The notes below the pieces were generated by a model. The model was not told where the DNA came from. It ran no database searches and saw nothing but the letters and a program-made list of their open reading frames with translations. 64,000 nt of DNA from Dugong dugon (Eukaryota > Chordata > Mammalia > Sirenia > Dugongidae), in assembly GCA_030035585.1 (NCBI GenBank), contig CM057477.1, positions 60,307,447-60,371,446 on the forward strand. Reading direction: 5' to 3'. Each line of letters begins with the position of its first letter. The stretch's first letter is position 1. The translations under genes and the position numbers were made by a program. Positions 22,269 through 32,329 of this stretch are shown piece by piece.

Positions 22269-22521
22269 ATATTCTCGCTATTTTTTTATATGAATACAAA
22301 AGAGACTAAGCTCCAAAAAAGCACAACAGTGGTCCAAGGGCTTCTAAAGATGAGCTTAGGCCTGGCTCTGGGTCAATTCTGTCTTAGACTCTTTGCATAC
22401 TTGTCCTTGTCTTCCAAATTGTAGGAAGTTCCTTTCCAATCTCTGTTTCCGTTTCCAACAGCCAAGTTCCCAGCACCCTCACTGCTGCTTTCCCAGCTTT
22501 GGCCTCCCAGTGGCAGTGCTG

Positions 22522-22728
22522 GAATTCCTGGTTAGTGCAAATAGTTAAGCACTTGGTTAATAACCAAAAGGTCAATGGTTCAAGTCCACCCAAAGGCATC
22601 TTGGAAGAAAGGCCTGGCAATCTACTTCCAGAAATCATCCATTAAAAACCCTTTGGATCATGGTTCTACTCTGACATACATAGGGTTGCCATGAGCCAGA
22701 ATCGACCCCACAGCTAACTGGTTTATGA
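22522..22728 (+). mobile_element. AfroSINE class B
   Basis: AATTCCTGGTTAGTGCAAAT head, GAAAGGCCTGGCAATCTACT, GCCATGAGCCAGAATCGACC tail. Confidence 0.88.
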
Positions 22729-22729
22729 C

Positions 22730-23249
22730 ACTATTTTGACTTACACCTTCTATTGTCAGGTATTCCTGTCTTGTTCCTTTCTCCCTTCTTCTCTTCTGTG
22801 TCTTGTCAAAACTAGGCTTTCCCAAGTACTAACCCCTCAGGAAACTGACAAATAAATATAGTAATCTAATTCAAGCCAGGTCTTAGCTTCCTCAGTTCAC
22901 ATCTAAACTTTATCAAGGGTTCAACTCTAAAAATGAGTAATGTGGACGTTTCCAAATACCATCCAAGAGCCAGTGAGGGTAGACAGGTACTTCCTAGTGA
23001 CTTTGACATCATTTCACAAGGCAGTAGCCTGTTCATGAGATGGGCCCTGAGCTAGCCTATATTTGGATTTATTTCCTCCTCCCCTAATGCTCTGCATGAG
23101 ACATGTAGAAATATCTTTAGCTTTTGGCACATACCACACACATTTCTTTTAGTCTGGGTAAATGCTCGGAAATCATATATAAGTAAGAATAGTCTTCCTG
23201 TAGCTCTGTGCATCTGCTGAGAGTGTCGGTGTGATTCGCCTATTCATCA
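22730..23249. other. Mostly unique DNA
   Basis: No assignable repeat or gene. Confidence 0.4.
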
Positions 23250-23374
23250 TAATCGTCTTAACAGCAAGGTGAACATGAATCATTGTTTCCTCTGTTAGTG
23301 GAAAATATTTGAGTTTTCCTTCTCTGACAGGTTTCTGTCTTACATAGGTTCTGGCTTTCACAGATTTTACTGTA
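23250..23374. mobile_element. Tigger/pogo-like MITE, copy 2 (partial)
   Basis: The right end GTTCTGGCTTTCACAGATTT plus ACTGTA and the inner part (GGAAAATATTTGAGTTTTCC) match the reverse complement of 1610-1685. The left terminus is lost or too diverged to place. Confidence 0.6.
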
Positions 23375-23375
23375 T

Positions 23376-23762
23376 ATAAATATAAGTTTACTTCAAGGAG
23401 ATGGCTCTTACAATTGTGGGGGCTGGCAAGTCCCAAATTGGTGGGTCTGGTGGCAGGCTGGAGACCTCTGCTGGCTCGTGGGCCTGTGGGGGCTGGTGAC
23501 TCCAAAATCTGTAGGTCAGGCAGCAGGCCAGAGACTTCTGCAGGCTTATGTCCCAAGAACCAGAGGTCAGGTGACAAGAAGAGTACAGTGTCAAGAGAAA
23601 GAGCAGACTTTGCCAGAACATCCATCTATATATTGGAGGCAGGCCACACCCCCATCATGGAACGTGATTACATTATATCGCATTACGGAAGAGCACCCAG
23701 TGTCTGCCAAACCACTGAGAATCGTGGTAGCCAAGTTGACACATAACATTAATCATCACAAT
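23376..23762 (-). mobile_element. MLT2/ERVL-like LTR
   Basis: GGAGATGGCTCTTACAATTG, CTGCAGGCTTATGTCCCAAG and the end AGTTGACACATAACATTAAT are in the order of antisense MLT2-type LTRs. Directly adjoins the MITE. Confidence 0.5.
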
Positions 23763-24037
23763 GCTAAAGCCACAGTGATCCTTTAAAAATTGTTTGTCCC
23801 ACACTTCAAAGCCTTTGGGTCTTCCCATTTTCTTAGGACGAAGACATAATCCTGTACTGCCTGACATGGCCTCGCATGGTGGAGCTACTCAGCAGCCTTC
23901 TCTCCCCATTCACTCCTTTGCCCTCTGGACGCCAGCAACCCTGCTCTTCTTTCTTTCTTCAGATGGGCTGTGAGCCACCCAGCCACAGAGTCTTCCACAC
24001 ACTCAGCCCGTTTCTCCCACATTTTTTTCCTGGTTAA

Positions 24038-24262
24038 AGTTTAGTTGTTCATCATTTATCAGCTCAAGCATCACTTTCTTAGGGAAGCCTTCTCTGATTG
24101 CTGAGAAAGAATCAGTCCCCACCTCTCACCCCTGCAGAATGCTCTGGTAACACTATGGAGTGCTCCTTGTAGCACTCAACCACAGTTAGCCTTTTACACT
24201 TATTGAGTAATTACGTAACTTATACCTATGTCATTCTCTAGGTTGTAGAAAGTAGCAGGCAG
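24038..24262 (+). mobile_element. L2 3-prime region
   Basis: TCAAGCATCACTTTCTTAGG, GGAAGCCTTCTCTGATTGCT and TTGTAGCACTCAACCACAGT fit the L2 end in order. Confidence 0.6.
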
Positions 24263-25640
24263 TGCTGACTGACTTACCCTCTCCCCCCCTTCTCCCTTCT
24301 TTCCTTCCTTTCTCGTCCCTCCGCGTTTTGTGGACACCAGCAGTCAGCTGAGCCGTATCCGTGCCCCTGGGAGATCTCTAAAATACTACATCCTCCCTTT
24401 CAGTGATTTATCTTTAAGCAGACCTTCCTTTCTAGCAGCCCACCATTAGCCCTTTCTGCAGGCCAAGAGTCTTTCGAAGGAATGCTGAGTTTCTGGAAGG
24501 ATGCCACCCAAAGTTCTCTTTTTTTGGGACCCCTCCAAGGTGAGGATAAAGCCCCAGGCTTTTGTTCAAACCAGCTGGGGTCCTGAGTCTTACCAATCCC
24601 ATCTCAGCCACAGCGGTGCTGCCCGGGGCTCTGGCCAGCACAGCTGAAGATTTTTAAAAAATCAGACAGTGGTAAAAAAGGAAAATCTAACCCATTACGT
24701 GATTTTTCAGGCCAACTGTTTTAGCAGGGCTTTTGGCGGTGGGCAAGAAAAAGTGTAGTTAATGGTAATGGCTGATAGCGGTGCTGCTGATGGGTCGTGA
24801 ACTTGTCTGGCTGCTCTGTTTCTGGTTTGCGGTTCTATCCCAAGTCTGTGATGACATATAAAATAATAGACCATTTATTCTGGTCCTTCCTCCTCATCAC
24901 AAATCGTGTTCCTCAAGACAATACATGGACTTTACAGGATGTAAATGTGTCAGTAAAATTGTGCATCATTCAATAGATTGCTACTGATTCAAGACCTCAC
25001 ATCTTATTTTTAACTTAAGCCTATTTCCTCTGCACGGTTTCCCTTTAAACATGTTGTACTTATTTCCATTTTGTCTTTCTTCCATCTCAGTCCCGTTAGG
25101 CTGTTGAAACTCAGTGTTAATTTCTAAATGAAATCTTCAAAAAGTGTTCTGTAAGGAGGAATAATGAAGCTATGAACTTTCATTGTCTTGACAAGACCGT
25201 GCTGAGGATACAGAGTTAATCATAGGTTAGAAGGCACTTTTCAGATCCCAATTGCATCTCAGTGACACTTCTAGGAAGCTAGACAGCATTCAAGGCCTCA
25301 AGCAGAGAAGTAAAAGATGTCCTTCTCCATTGAAAATTCTGTTTTACTAAAGATTTTTATGGTAAGCGTCTGGGGCCACATTTCTTGTTTGCTCTATAAA
25401 CTCAAGGAGAAATGCTCACTAAGAAATTCACAGAAGAGCTAGATGAGGGTTGTGGCCGTTGTCCTGGTAACTGGTTTAAGCTCTGTGGTTGTAGGGAGTG
25501 TGTTTTGTTCAATACCTTACTCTTAGAACCTAGCAGACAGTTTGGCATCAAACGTTCTCAGTAAGTATTTGTTTATCTTCTATGTGTGTAACAAGTAACA
25601 CAGTATAGAACTGAGTGGGAAGCTTCTCGTGTAGATAGGA
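24263..25640. other. Mostly unique DNA
   Basis: A pyrimidine-rich stretch (24280-24320) and an L2-like trace at 25480-25590 (CTTAGAACCTAGCAGACAGT). No coding signal. Confidence 0.4.
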
Positions 25641-25645
25641 AGCAA

Positions 25646-25850
25646 AAAAAAAAAAAAAAGAAAACAGTTGCCGACTCCAACTCATGGTAACTACATGTGT
25701 GACAGAGTAGAACTGTGCTTCACAGGGTGTTCGATGGCTGATTTTTTGGAATTAGATCCGTAGGACGTTCTTCCAAAAGGTTCTGGGTTGACTGGAACCT
25801 CCAGTATTCTGGTTGGCCGCTGAGCACATTAACCGTTTGCACCACCTAGG
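25646..25850 (-). mobile_element. AfroSINE class B
   Basis: A-run at left, GTTGCCGACTCCAACTCATG, head ending CACCACCTAGGGAAGC. GGAAGCAA flanks both sides. Confidence 0.87.
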
Positions 25851-25854
25851 GAAG

Positions 25855-26520
25855 CAAGGAAGAGAAAATGACGCAAAAAGGGCAAAAAAATAAAAGAACT
25901 TACATTGTATTATTTTAAAATATTTTTTCTTCATTTTGTCTTTCTTAGGTTGTCTCTACGATAGCTTCTAAGACTGCTGTTAGTTGAATCTATTGGATCC
26001 TTTGTCTTTTTAAAAAAAATACGCTTGCTTCCTTTTTGAGCTATCTTAGTAAACAAAGTGCGTCTTAAATAAACTTACGTCTGTCTAACATTGTTTATAC
26101 ATGGGATAAAAACTATGCTACCGAAAATGTTAGTGTCTAGTGTAATATAGTATTACTTCAATAGAGAGATTTAAGAAGAGTGAAGAGTTACTTGCTTAAA
26201 GGAAGCAGCTGAACCTACTGGAGGGAGCAGTTCTCAGTTTGTGTGTGAACAATGAAGAAAACTTCCATCTGACCTTTTCTGATACTGGAGGCCTTCTGCT
26301 GGAAGAAATTTCCTGGAGCTTTGGGATGAAAGCTTGTCTCTTTTATCCCTTCTGCAGCACTATAGGGTAGACACCAGAATAGGAATATGTAATAAAGTCT
26401 TCTTTAGAAAGGAGGTGTTTGTGAAGCACTAATCGGATGCCCAGCTGTTCAGAATATTAAAAAATGGAAGATCCATGGTACCTTTGGTGAAGCTGAAATC
26501 TGGTTGTGAGTCTAAAAGAT
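25855..26520. other. Unique AT-rich DNA
   Basis: No repeat or gene signature seen. Confidence 0.4.
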
Positions 26521-26526
26521 CTACGG

Positions 26527-26930
26527 TTGTTGTTAGTTGCTGTCGAGTTGGTTCTCACTCATGGCAACCCCATGTACAACAGCACAAAATGTTGTCCAGT
26601 CCTGTGTCATCTTCACCACCGTTGGTATTCTTTAGTCCATTGGTGTGGCCACTGTGTATCTCGAGTACCTTCCAACCTAGGGGGCTCGTTTTTCAGCACT
26701 ATGTAGGACAGTATTCTATTGTGACCCACAGGGTTTTCACTGGCTGATTTTCAGAAGCAGATCTCCAGGTCTTTCTTCCTTGTCTATCTTAGTCTGGAAG
26801 CTCTGCTGAAACCTACCCATTATGAGTGACCCTGCTGGTATTTGCAATACTGGTGGCATAGCTTCCAGCATCACAGCAACACCCAAGCCACCATGGTATG
26901 ACAAACTGACAGATGAGTGGTAGAAAAATC
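26527..26930 (-). mobile_element. RTE deletion derivative, second copy
   Basis: Antisense: RTE tail (GTTGCTGTCGAGTTGGTTCT) at left, RTE 5-prime-like part (GCTTCCAGCATCACAGCAAC) at right. They join near 26665 at the same place as in 2530-2925 (GTACCTTCCAACC next to the tail). Confidence 0.7.
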
Positions 26931-27300
26931 GAGTTAGGGACAGTATGTTTGCACAATAAAAAGGCTGGAATGTGACTCTCCTTGAAACGCAGGGCCTAAA
27001 CATCTGCCTCTGCTTCCCAGGCTTCTCACATCTGTCACTTCCTGCTTATATTGCTTCAGCTTCCTTTTCTTTTTCAATTCCCAGGAATTCCGTCATGATG
27101 CCGAAGATACAAACTCACATTCACACGATACGGACACACACCAGCACGCCCATGGTCGCTCTTATTTGCATGACCTAATAGTGCCTCTCCACTATTTTGG
27201 GGCCTGGGTCACACTTGCATTGCTAATCTGTAGTGTGGTATCTGTGTCCATTCTCATTTGCAACTTGAGGATGCCCTTGCTTATGCTACAGTATAGGTCT

Positions 27301-27504
27301 GTTGTTGTTGTTTGGGTGCCATCTAGTTGATTTCAACTCATAGTGACTCCCTGTGACAGAGTAGAACTGTCCGTAGGGTTTTCTTGGCTGTCATCTTTAC
27401 AGGAGCAGATCGCCAGGGCTTCCTGCTACAGAGCAGCGGGGTGGTTTGAACCACTAACCTTTTGGTTAGCAGTTGAATGCTTAACTGTTGTGCCACCAGG
27501 GCTC
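27301..27504 (-). mobile_element. AfroSINE class A
   Basis: GTTGTTGTTTGGGTGCCATC tail, CAGATCGCCAGGGCTTCCTG, head ending CACCAGGGCTC. Confidence 0.9.
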
Positions 27505-27764
27505 TTTCCAATACAGGTGTAGAAGGAGAAATGTAGGAAGATACAAAGAGGACGAAGCAAGTCATGTTTCTAAAATACACTGTTTTCCCAAAGGAAACTG
27601 AAATAAATGTCCGGTTGCTACCATATTTCATTGAATCAGTATCACCATCAATTGCTAGCTGCGGAAGTATTTTATGCATCACTAAGAAAGGAAAAAAATG
27701 TTGCCAATTGAACTATAACATGATGCTTTCTTATCACATCAATTTTAAGACAAACACCTAGTTC

Positions 27765-27947
27765 CAAACCAAAAACCCACTGCCATTGAGTCGATTCCAA
27801 CTCATAGCGACCCCACAGGCTTTCCAAGGCTGTAAATCTGTGTGGGAGCAGACTGCTACATCTTCCTCATGCAGAGCCACTGGTGGTTTCAAACCACCGA
27901 CCTTTCAGTTAACAGTTGATTGCTTTAACCACTGCACCACCAGGGTG
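27765..27947 (-). mobile_element. AfroSINE class A
   Basis: AACCAAAAACCCACTGCCAT tail, CCACCGACCTTTCAGTTAAC, head ending CACTGCACCACCAGGG. Confidence 0.9.
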
Positions 27948-28139
27948 CCTAATACCTATTTTTGAAATGTGAAAATGTGAAAAAAAATCAATGAAAAAAG
28001 TACGTGTATTCTACCTACCCTTAGAGAGCTAGTGGTGTTAGCACACCAGTCACACGCTACATTTTTAAAATTATAAAGTCGGCATTATAAAGTATATGAA
28101 ATAATAATTTTAGAAGCGTTGTTTTTAATTGTTATGTGA

Positions 28140-28520
28140 ACCCTGACAGAACTGAAAGCGTAGAATTTACGACAGCTGTTTTAGTGAGCGGTGAGTAGAC
28201 ATGGTTTACTGCTCAGCATTTGACTTACTTTACAGTTTTATTCTGCTTCCATGATCCCATTTATTTATTTTAAGCCCAACATTCTTTCGATGAGAATTTC
28301 TTTTAAAATAATAGCCAGTCTTCGGTGCCGCCCACAAATAACCATCCTTGCACGCTTGCTGCTGACTCGGCGCTGGCAGGGAAATGCAGACGGTTTCCCA
28401 GGGACACCCTGGCTCTCTCGGCCGCCGGAGGAGGGGTGCTCAGGCCGCTGGCGGCAGACGTTTCAAGCCTGACTGGCCTCGGTGGCAAAGTTCATCAGTT
28501 AGGTTGCTGTCAACCTGCAT
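28140..28520. promoter_or_regulatory. CpG-rich island about 22 kb upstream of TNFSF11
   Basis: 28325-28490 is abruptly GC- and CpG-rich (CTCGGCCGCCGGAGGAGG, CCGCTGGCGGCAGACG) in AT-rich surroundings, and repeat-free for about 800 bp. Candidate distal enhancer or alternative promoter; its function is inference. Confidence 0.45.
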
Positions 28521-28596
28521 GTAAAAGTGTAAGGAGATTCCTATTTTCTAAAAAAAAAAATAAATGAATTGCCTTCTTCCTTTTTTCGTTTTGTAG

Positions 28597-28644
28597 TAGG
28601 ACACTTTGCTCAGCGAAGGATATATACATTCAAAGCGATAAAAG
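28597..28644 (+). other. Candidate upstream non-coding exon (splice signals only)
   Basis: A pyrimidine-rich tract ending TTTTTTCGTTTTGTAG (to 28596) is followed 48 bp later by AAAG and a consensus GTGAGT donor at 28645. The second TAG makes a NAGNAG-type acceptor. It could be a 5-prime exon of an alternative TNFSF11 transcript, or chance. Confidence 0.25.
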
Positions 28645-28917
28645 GTGAGTGAAAAGCCACCGTGCCCACCTCGTAATGACCTGTAACCGAATCCTGTTGA
28701 TATTTTCAAGTTGGTTTGCTTGTAGATCCATCAGCCTGACTTTCCTTCAGGTGCAAGGCACGGATTGTCAGTAGAGAGGGACAGGGACGGAGAGCATCCT
28801 ACATTCCTCTGTCCATTTGCAGAGTGCTGCTACCATTTTTTGAGTACTTACTATGTACCCAGTAGTTCTTAGCAATTCCTAAGCTTGAGCCACTTACTCC
28901 TCATAACACATATGAAG

Positions 28918-29126
28918 TTGTTGTTGTTAGGTGTTGTCGAGTTGGTTCCAACTCATAATGACCCTATGTACAACAGAACGAAACACTGCTCAGTCCTGCA
29001 CCACCCTCACAATTGTTGCTATGTTTGAGCTCATTGTTGTGGCCACTGTGTCAATCCATCTTGTTGAAGTTCTCCTCTTTTTCACTGACCCTTTACCAAG
29101 CATTATGTCCTCCAGGGACTGGTTCC
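28918..29126 (-). mobile_element. RTE 3-prime end fragment
   Basis: GTTGTTGTTAGGTGTTGTCG tail through CCTCCAGGGACTGGTTCCTC and TGATAACA, matching the antisense of 12229-12460. Confidence 0.85.
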
Positions 29127-29312
29127 TCCTGATAACAATTAAGCACTGAAAGGTTGGTGGTTTGAACCCACCCAGTGGCTCCAAGGGAGAAAGACCTGGC
29201 AATCTGCTTCCATAAAGATTACAGCCAAGAAAACCCTGTGAAGCAGTTCTGCTCTGTCACATGGGGTTGCTATGAGTCAGGGGCTGACCTGATGGCATCT
29301 GAGAACAACAGA
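29127..29312 (+). mobile_element. AfroSINE, head missing, inverted next to RTE tail
   Basis: Begins at TTAAGCACTGAAAGGTTGGT, so the first about 30 bp are absent. Ends GTTGCTATGAGTCAGGGGCT and AACAACAG. It lies head-on against the minus-strand RTE end. Confidence 0.82.
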
Positions 29313-29716
29313 TTAGTTAGGCTCCATAGAAACGGCATCGGGAAGTATATGCCAGATAGGTAGTATTATTAGTGCTGTCTCAAAAATAAAGAAATCGGGG
29401 TTGTATAACTTGCCAGAGATCACCCAGGTAATAGGTTACTTAGCTCGCATGTGAACCTTGGTATCTGGATCTGGAACATGGGCTCCACTTAACACCACAA
29501 CCTAATCTCCACAGTCCTGACTGAGTCAGAATGGTATCTTTCCCTGGGCTTTGCCTCCAGAGCATGAAAATGGACTAGACTTGGTGCCCATCTATGTGGG
29601 GTTGTTGGTTCCTACAGAATTTTAATATTGTGAAGAAACTCCTGTCTGCCATGTTATTTTATTGGTGAAATACTGATTCTATTATTATTCCCTGGGGGGG
29701 AAAAAAAAGAAAAAAA

Positions 29717-29930
29717 GCCAGTTGCCAGGGAGTCGACTCCAACCTATGGCACCCCCGTGTGTGTGAGAGTAGAAAAGTGATCCATAGGGTTTTTGTGGCT
29801 GATTTTTCAGAAGTAGATCACCAGACCTTTCTTCCTAGTCTGTCTTAGTCTGGAATCTCCACTGAAACCTGTTCAACATCATAGCAACACATAAGTCTCC
29901 ACTGACAGATGGGTGGTGGCTGCCCAAGAA
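29717..29930 (-). mobile_element. AfroSINE class C, truncated
   Basis: GTTGCCAGGGAGTCGACTCC tail, TTCCTAGTCTGTCTTAGTCT, CTCCACTGACAGATGGGTGG. The tRNA-like head is not recognisable. Confidence 0.82.
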
Positions 29931-30044
29931 GTGCATCCTACTCACTTGCCAAGCGTGGTTCATACCTCATATTCCCCAAAGATGGTTCTCCCACCCCTTC
30001 TGTTAATTTCCCCTCTAACTGAAAGTCGCCTGACCTATTTCACA

Positions 30045-30192
30045 GTCTGCTTTGTAGTGCAGACAATTATGACTCTGTTACCTCCATGAGCTCTTGGGAG
30101 GCAGGGCCTTGTCTTACCAAGTTTTGTGTGCTCTGCATTTAACATGGTCTTCCTCAGACATAAGTACGCAGTATGTTTTTGTTGGATTTAAT
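30045..30192 (+). mobile_element. L2 3-prime end fragment
   Basis: ACCTCCATGAGCTCTTGGGA, GGCAGGGCCTTGTCTTACC and TTTTTGTTGGATTTAATG follow the L2 3-prime order. Confidence 0.5.
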
Positions 30193-30195
30193 GCA

Positions 30196-30738
30196 GTCTC
30201 CAGGCCACCCTGTAGGGCTTTTGTTGGCTAGTTTTCAGAAGTAGATTACCAGGCTTTTCTTTCTAGTCTGTCTTAGTCTGGAAGCTCCACTTAAGCCTGT
30301 CCACCATGGGTGGCCCTGCTGGTATTACAAATACAGGCAGTCCCCACTGAGTATGAGGTTCTGTTCTGATGACTCCGTCATAAGTCAGTTCTAACATAAT
30401 AGGTCGAACACAGTACCTCATTTTTCTAAAAAGTTTTCGTTATCATTGCCTTTTATTATCAATATCTTTATAAATCATAACACTGAACATCTGTGAGTAA
30501 ATGTCTGAGAATGACAACGGCAAATTACACACTTCAACATTGTACGTAGTACATGTTACTAACAATAAGATGTTAAAAAAACAAAAACAAAAACTGATGG
30601 TCACAAGAGCATCGGTAATTTAAATACACTGTAAGTCAGGGACTATCTGTACTGGTGACATAGCTTCCAGCATCACAGCAACATGCAAGCCACCACAGTC
30701 TGACAAACTGAAAGATGGATGACAGATAGGTGACAGAT
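30196..30738 (-). mobile_element. RTE 5-prime-like derivative split by a Tigger-like element
   Basis: Left part to 30331 ends GGCCCTGCTGGTATTACAAA. Right part from 30652 resumes CTGGTGACATAGCTTCCAGC. 26830-26870 has the same text without the break. Confidence 0.8.
30334..30649. mobile_element. Tigger/pogo-like MITE nested in RTE-derived sequence
   Basis: 316 bp with inverted ends CAGGCAGTCCCC and GGGACTATCTG, flanked by TA on both sides (30332-30333, 30650-30651). No transposase frame. Ends resemble those of 35693-36065. Confidence 0.8.
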
Positions 30739-30844
30739 CAAAAAAAAAACCATTGCCGTTGAGTCGATTCCGACTCAGAGCGACCCCATAGGACAGAGTA
30801 GAACTCTCCCATGGGGTTTCCAAGGAGTGGCTGGTGGATTTGAA
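30739..30844 (-). mobile_element. Short AfroSINE class A
   Basis: CCATTGCCGTTGAGTCGATT tail after an A-run, then GGTTTCCAAGGAGTGGCTGG. AGGTGACAGAT flanks both sides as target-site duplication; the head is lost. Confidence 0.87.
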
Positions 30845-30855
30845 CAGGTGACAGA

Positions 30856-30998
30856 TGGGAGGCCCTCAATGAAATGGACTGGCACAATAGCCTCAACAAT
30901 AAGCTCAAACATACCAATGAAGATGGTGCAGGACTGGGCAGCATTTTGTTCTATTGGACGTGGGGTCGCCAGGAGTCAGAGCTGACTTGATGCCACCT
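30856..30998 (+). mobile_element. RTE 3-prime tail
   Basis: CCCTCAATGAAATGGACTGG, GTGCAGGACTGGGCAGCATT, GGGTCGCCAGGAGTCAGAGC and CTAACAACAACAATC. Confidence 0.82.
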
Positions 30999-30999
30999 A

Positions 31000-31650
31000 A
31001 CAACAACAATCACGTCACCCCACTGATGGCCACCAAACAGGTTTGAGAAAAGGCACCAGCCTTCAGGGACAGAAATGGAAGACTGGGAGCGTCAGCCTGA
31101 GTTTTCACTTCAAGCAGAGCCAGCTCATAAGGGCAGAGAAACTCATGTGTTTCCTAGAAGACCAAGAGTGGGCATATGATCACCAAGTGTCCTTTGTGGT
31201 CTCAACTTCAGTGTCTACCAGCTTATAAGGTTTTATTTTGTTTCTAGGCTTAATGGCTTTGAACTTTGGGAGTTGATATTACAGTGTACCCTGCCAACAA
31301 TTCCTTCACCTTAGGTCAGGTAACGAAATGACAACTCAGATGACATGGTGGCCCCAAATAGAGAAACAACGTTCGATATCAAATTGGAAGCTGCCTATGG
31401 TTGAAATTTGTTGCATTTCTCTAGACTGCTTTCTTCTTAAGACGCATGAAGGCAGCACACAAGAAATAGGCTTCACAACTTATGGGTCCCACTGAGAGTG
31501 ACTGTCCAATTTAAAACCACTCCTGATCCTTGTACTTGATGTTGATAATAACAACTTCATTAGCAGCATGATCAAAAACTCACGACCTTTTTCCATGGGA
31601 TAAGTTCATTTTGAACTAGGTGGAAGTTACTCAGCCACAAATAATAGCAC
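31000..31650. other. Mostly unique DNA
   Basis: No assignable repeat, gene or splice pair. Confidence 0.4.
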
Positions 31651-31654
31651 GGAG

Positions 31655-31870
31655 TAACTGTAGAGTGCATGGGACCTGGAGCCATCTGCCTGGGACGAAT
31701 CGAGGCTACACTGCTCACTAGATCTTAGAACTCTGGGAGCTACTTAAATTTCTGTGTCTCAGTTTCATTATCTGTAAGATGGGGACGTAGGACCATGTAT
31801 AGAAGGTTAACGATAAACTGAGTTAATACATGTAGTGTGTTGAATAGTCCCCAGAACATAGTAAAGTATT
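31655..31870 (+). mobile_element. MIR SINE
   Basis: GGACCTGGAGCCATCTGCCT, CTGTGTCTCAGTTTCATTAT, CTGTAAGATGGGGACG and CAGAACATAGTAAAGTA. Confidence 0.82.
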
Positions 31871-31885
31871 GAATTTAACATTGTA

Positions 31886-32227
31886 GTTGTTGTTAGCTGC
31901 CATTGAGTAGGCCCCTGGCCCATGGCAACACCAGGAACAACAAGACGAAATGCTGCCCAGTGCTGCACCATCCCCATCATCGTTTGGGGATCGAACTGTT
32001 GTGAGCCATAGGGTTTTGATTGGTTGATTTTCAGAAGTAGATTGCCAGGCCTTTCTTCTTGGTCCATCTTAGTCTTGAAACTCCACTTTATCTGGTTCAG
32101 CGTCATAGCAACACGCAAACCTCCACTGACAGACAAGTGGTGTCTACGCCTGAGGTACATTGGCCAGGAATCGAACCTGGATCTCCTGCATGGAAGGCGA
32201 GAATTCCACCACTGAACTACAGCTGCC
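31886..32227 (-). mobile_element. AfroSINE class C, full length
   Basis: Antisense: RTE-like tail at left, RTE 5-prime-like middle (CTTCTTGGTCCATCTTAGTC), tRNA-Gly-like head at right (GGCCAGGAATCGAACCTGGA, then GCATGGAAGGCGAGAATTCC). The TTCC in the anticodon-loop position is Gly(UCC)-like. Confidence 0.9.
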
Positions 32228-32329
32228 TTGAGTTTCGTGTTAGCAGTTCCTGTTCCTATTTCAAAATGCTCTCCGCACAGAAGAAGGAAGAGGCAGAGAA
32301 TATTACTGGCTTCTGTTGTGAACTCCATC

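Larger units (their letters stand above)
28835..29490 (-). mobile_element. MIR SINE interrupted by RTE/AfroSINE sequence
   Basis: Antisense MIR left part (GAGTACTTACTATGTACCCA, 28835-28917) resumes at about 29350 (GGTAGTATTATTAGTGCTGT, AACTTGCCAGAGATCACCCA). Confidence 0.72.

Noticed and set aside
23173..23625. 150-codon minus-strand frame
   Set aside because: It runs across a MITE and an LTR with no shared domain or splice logic; chance openness.
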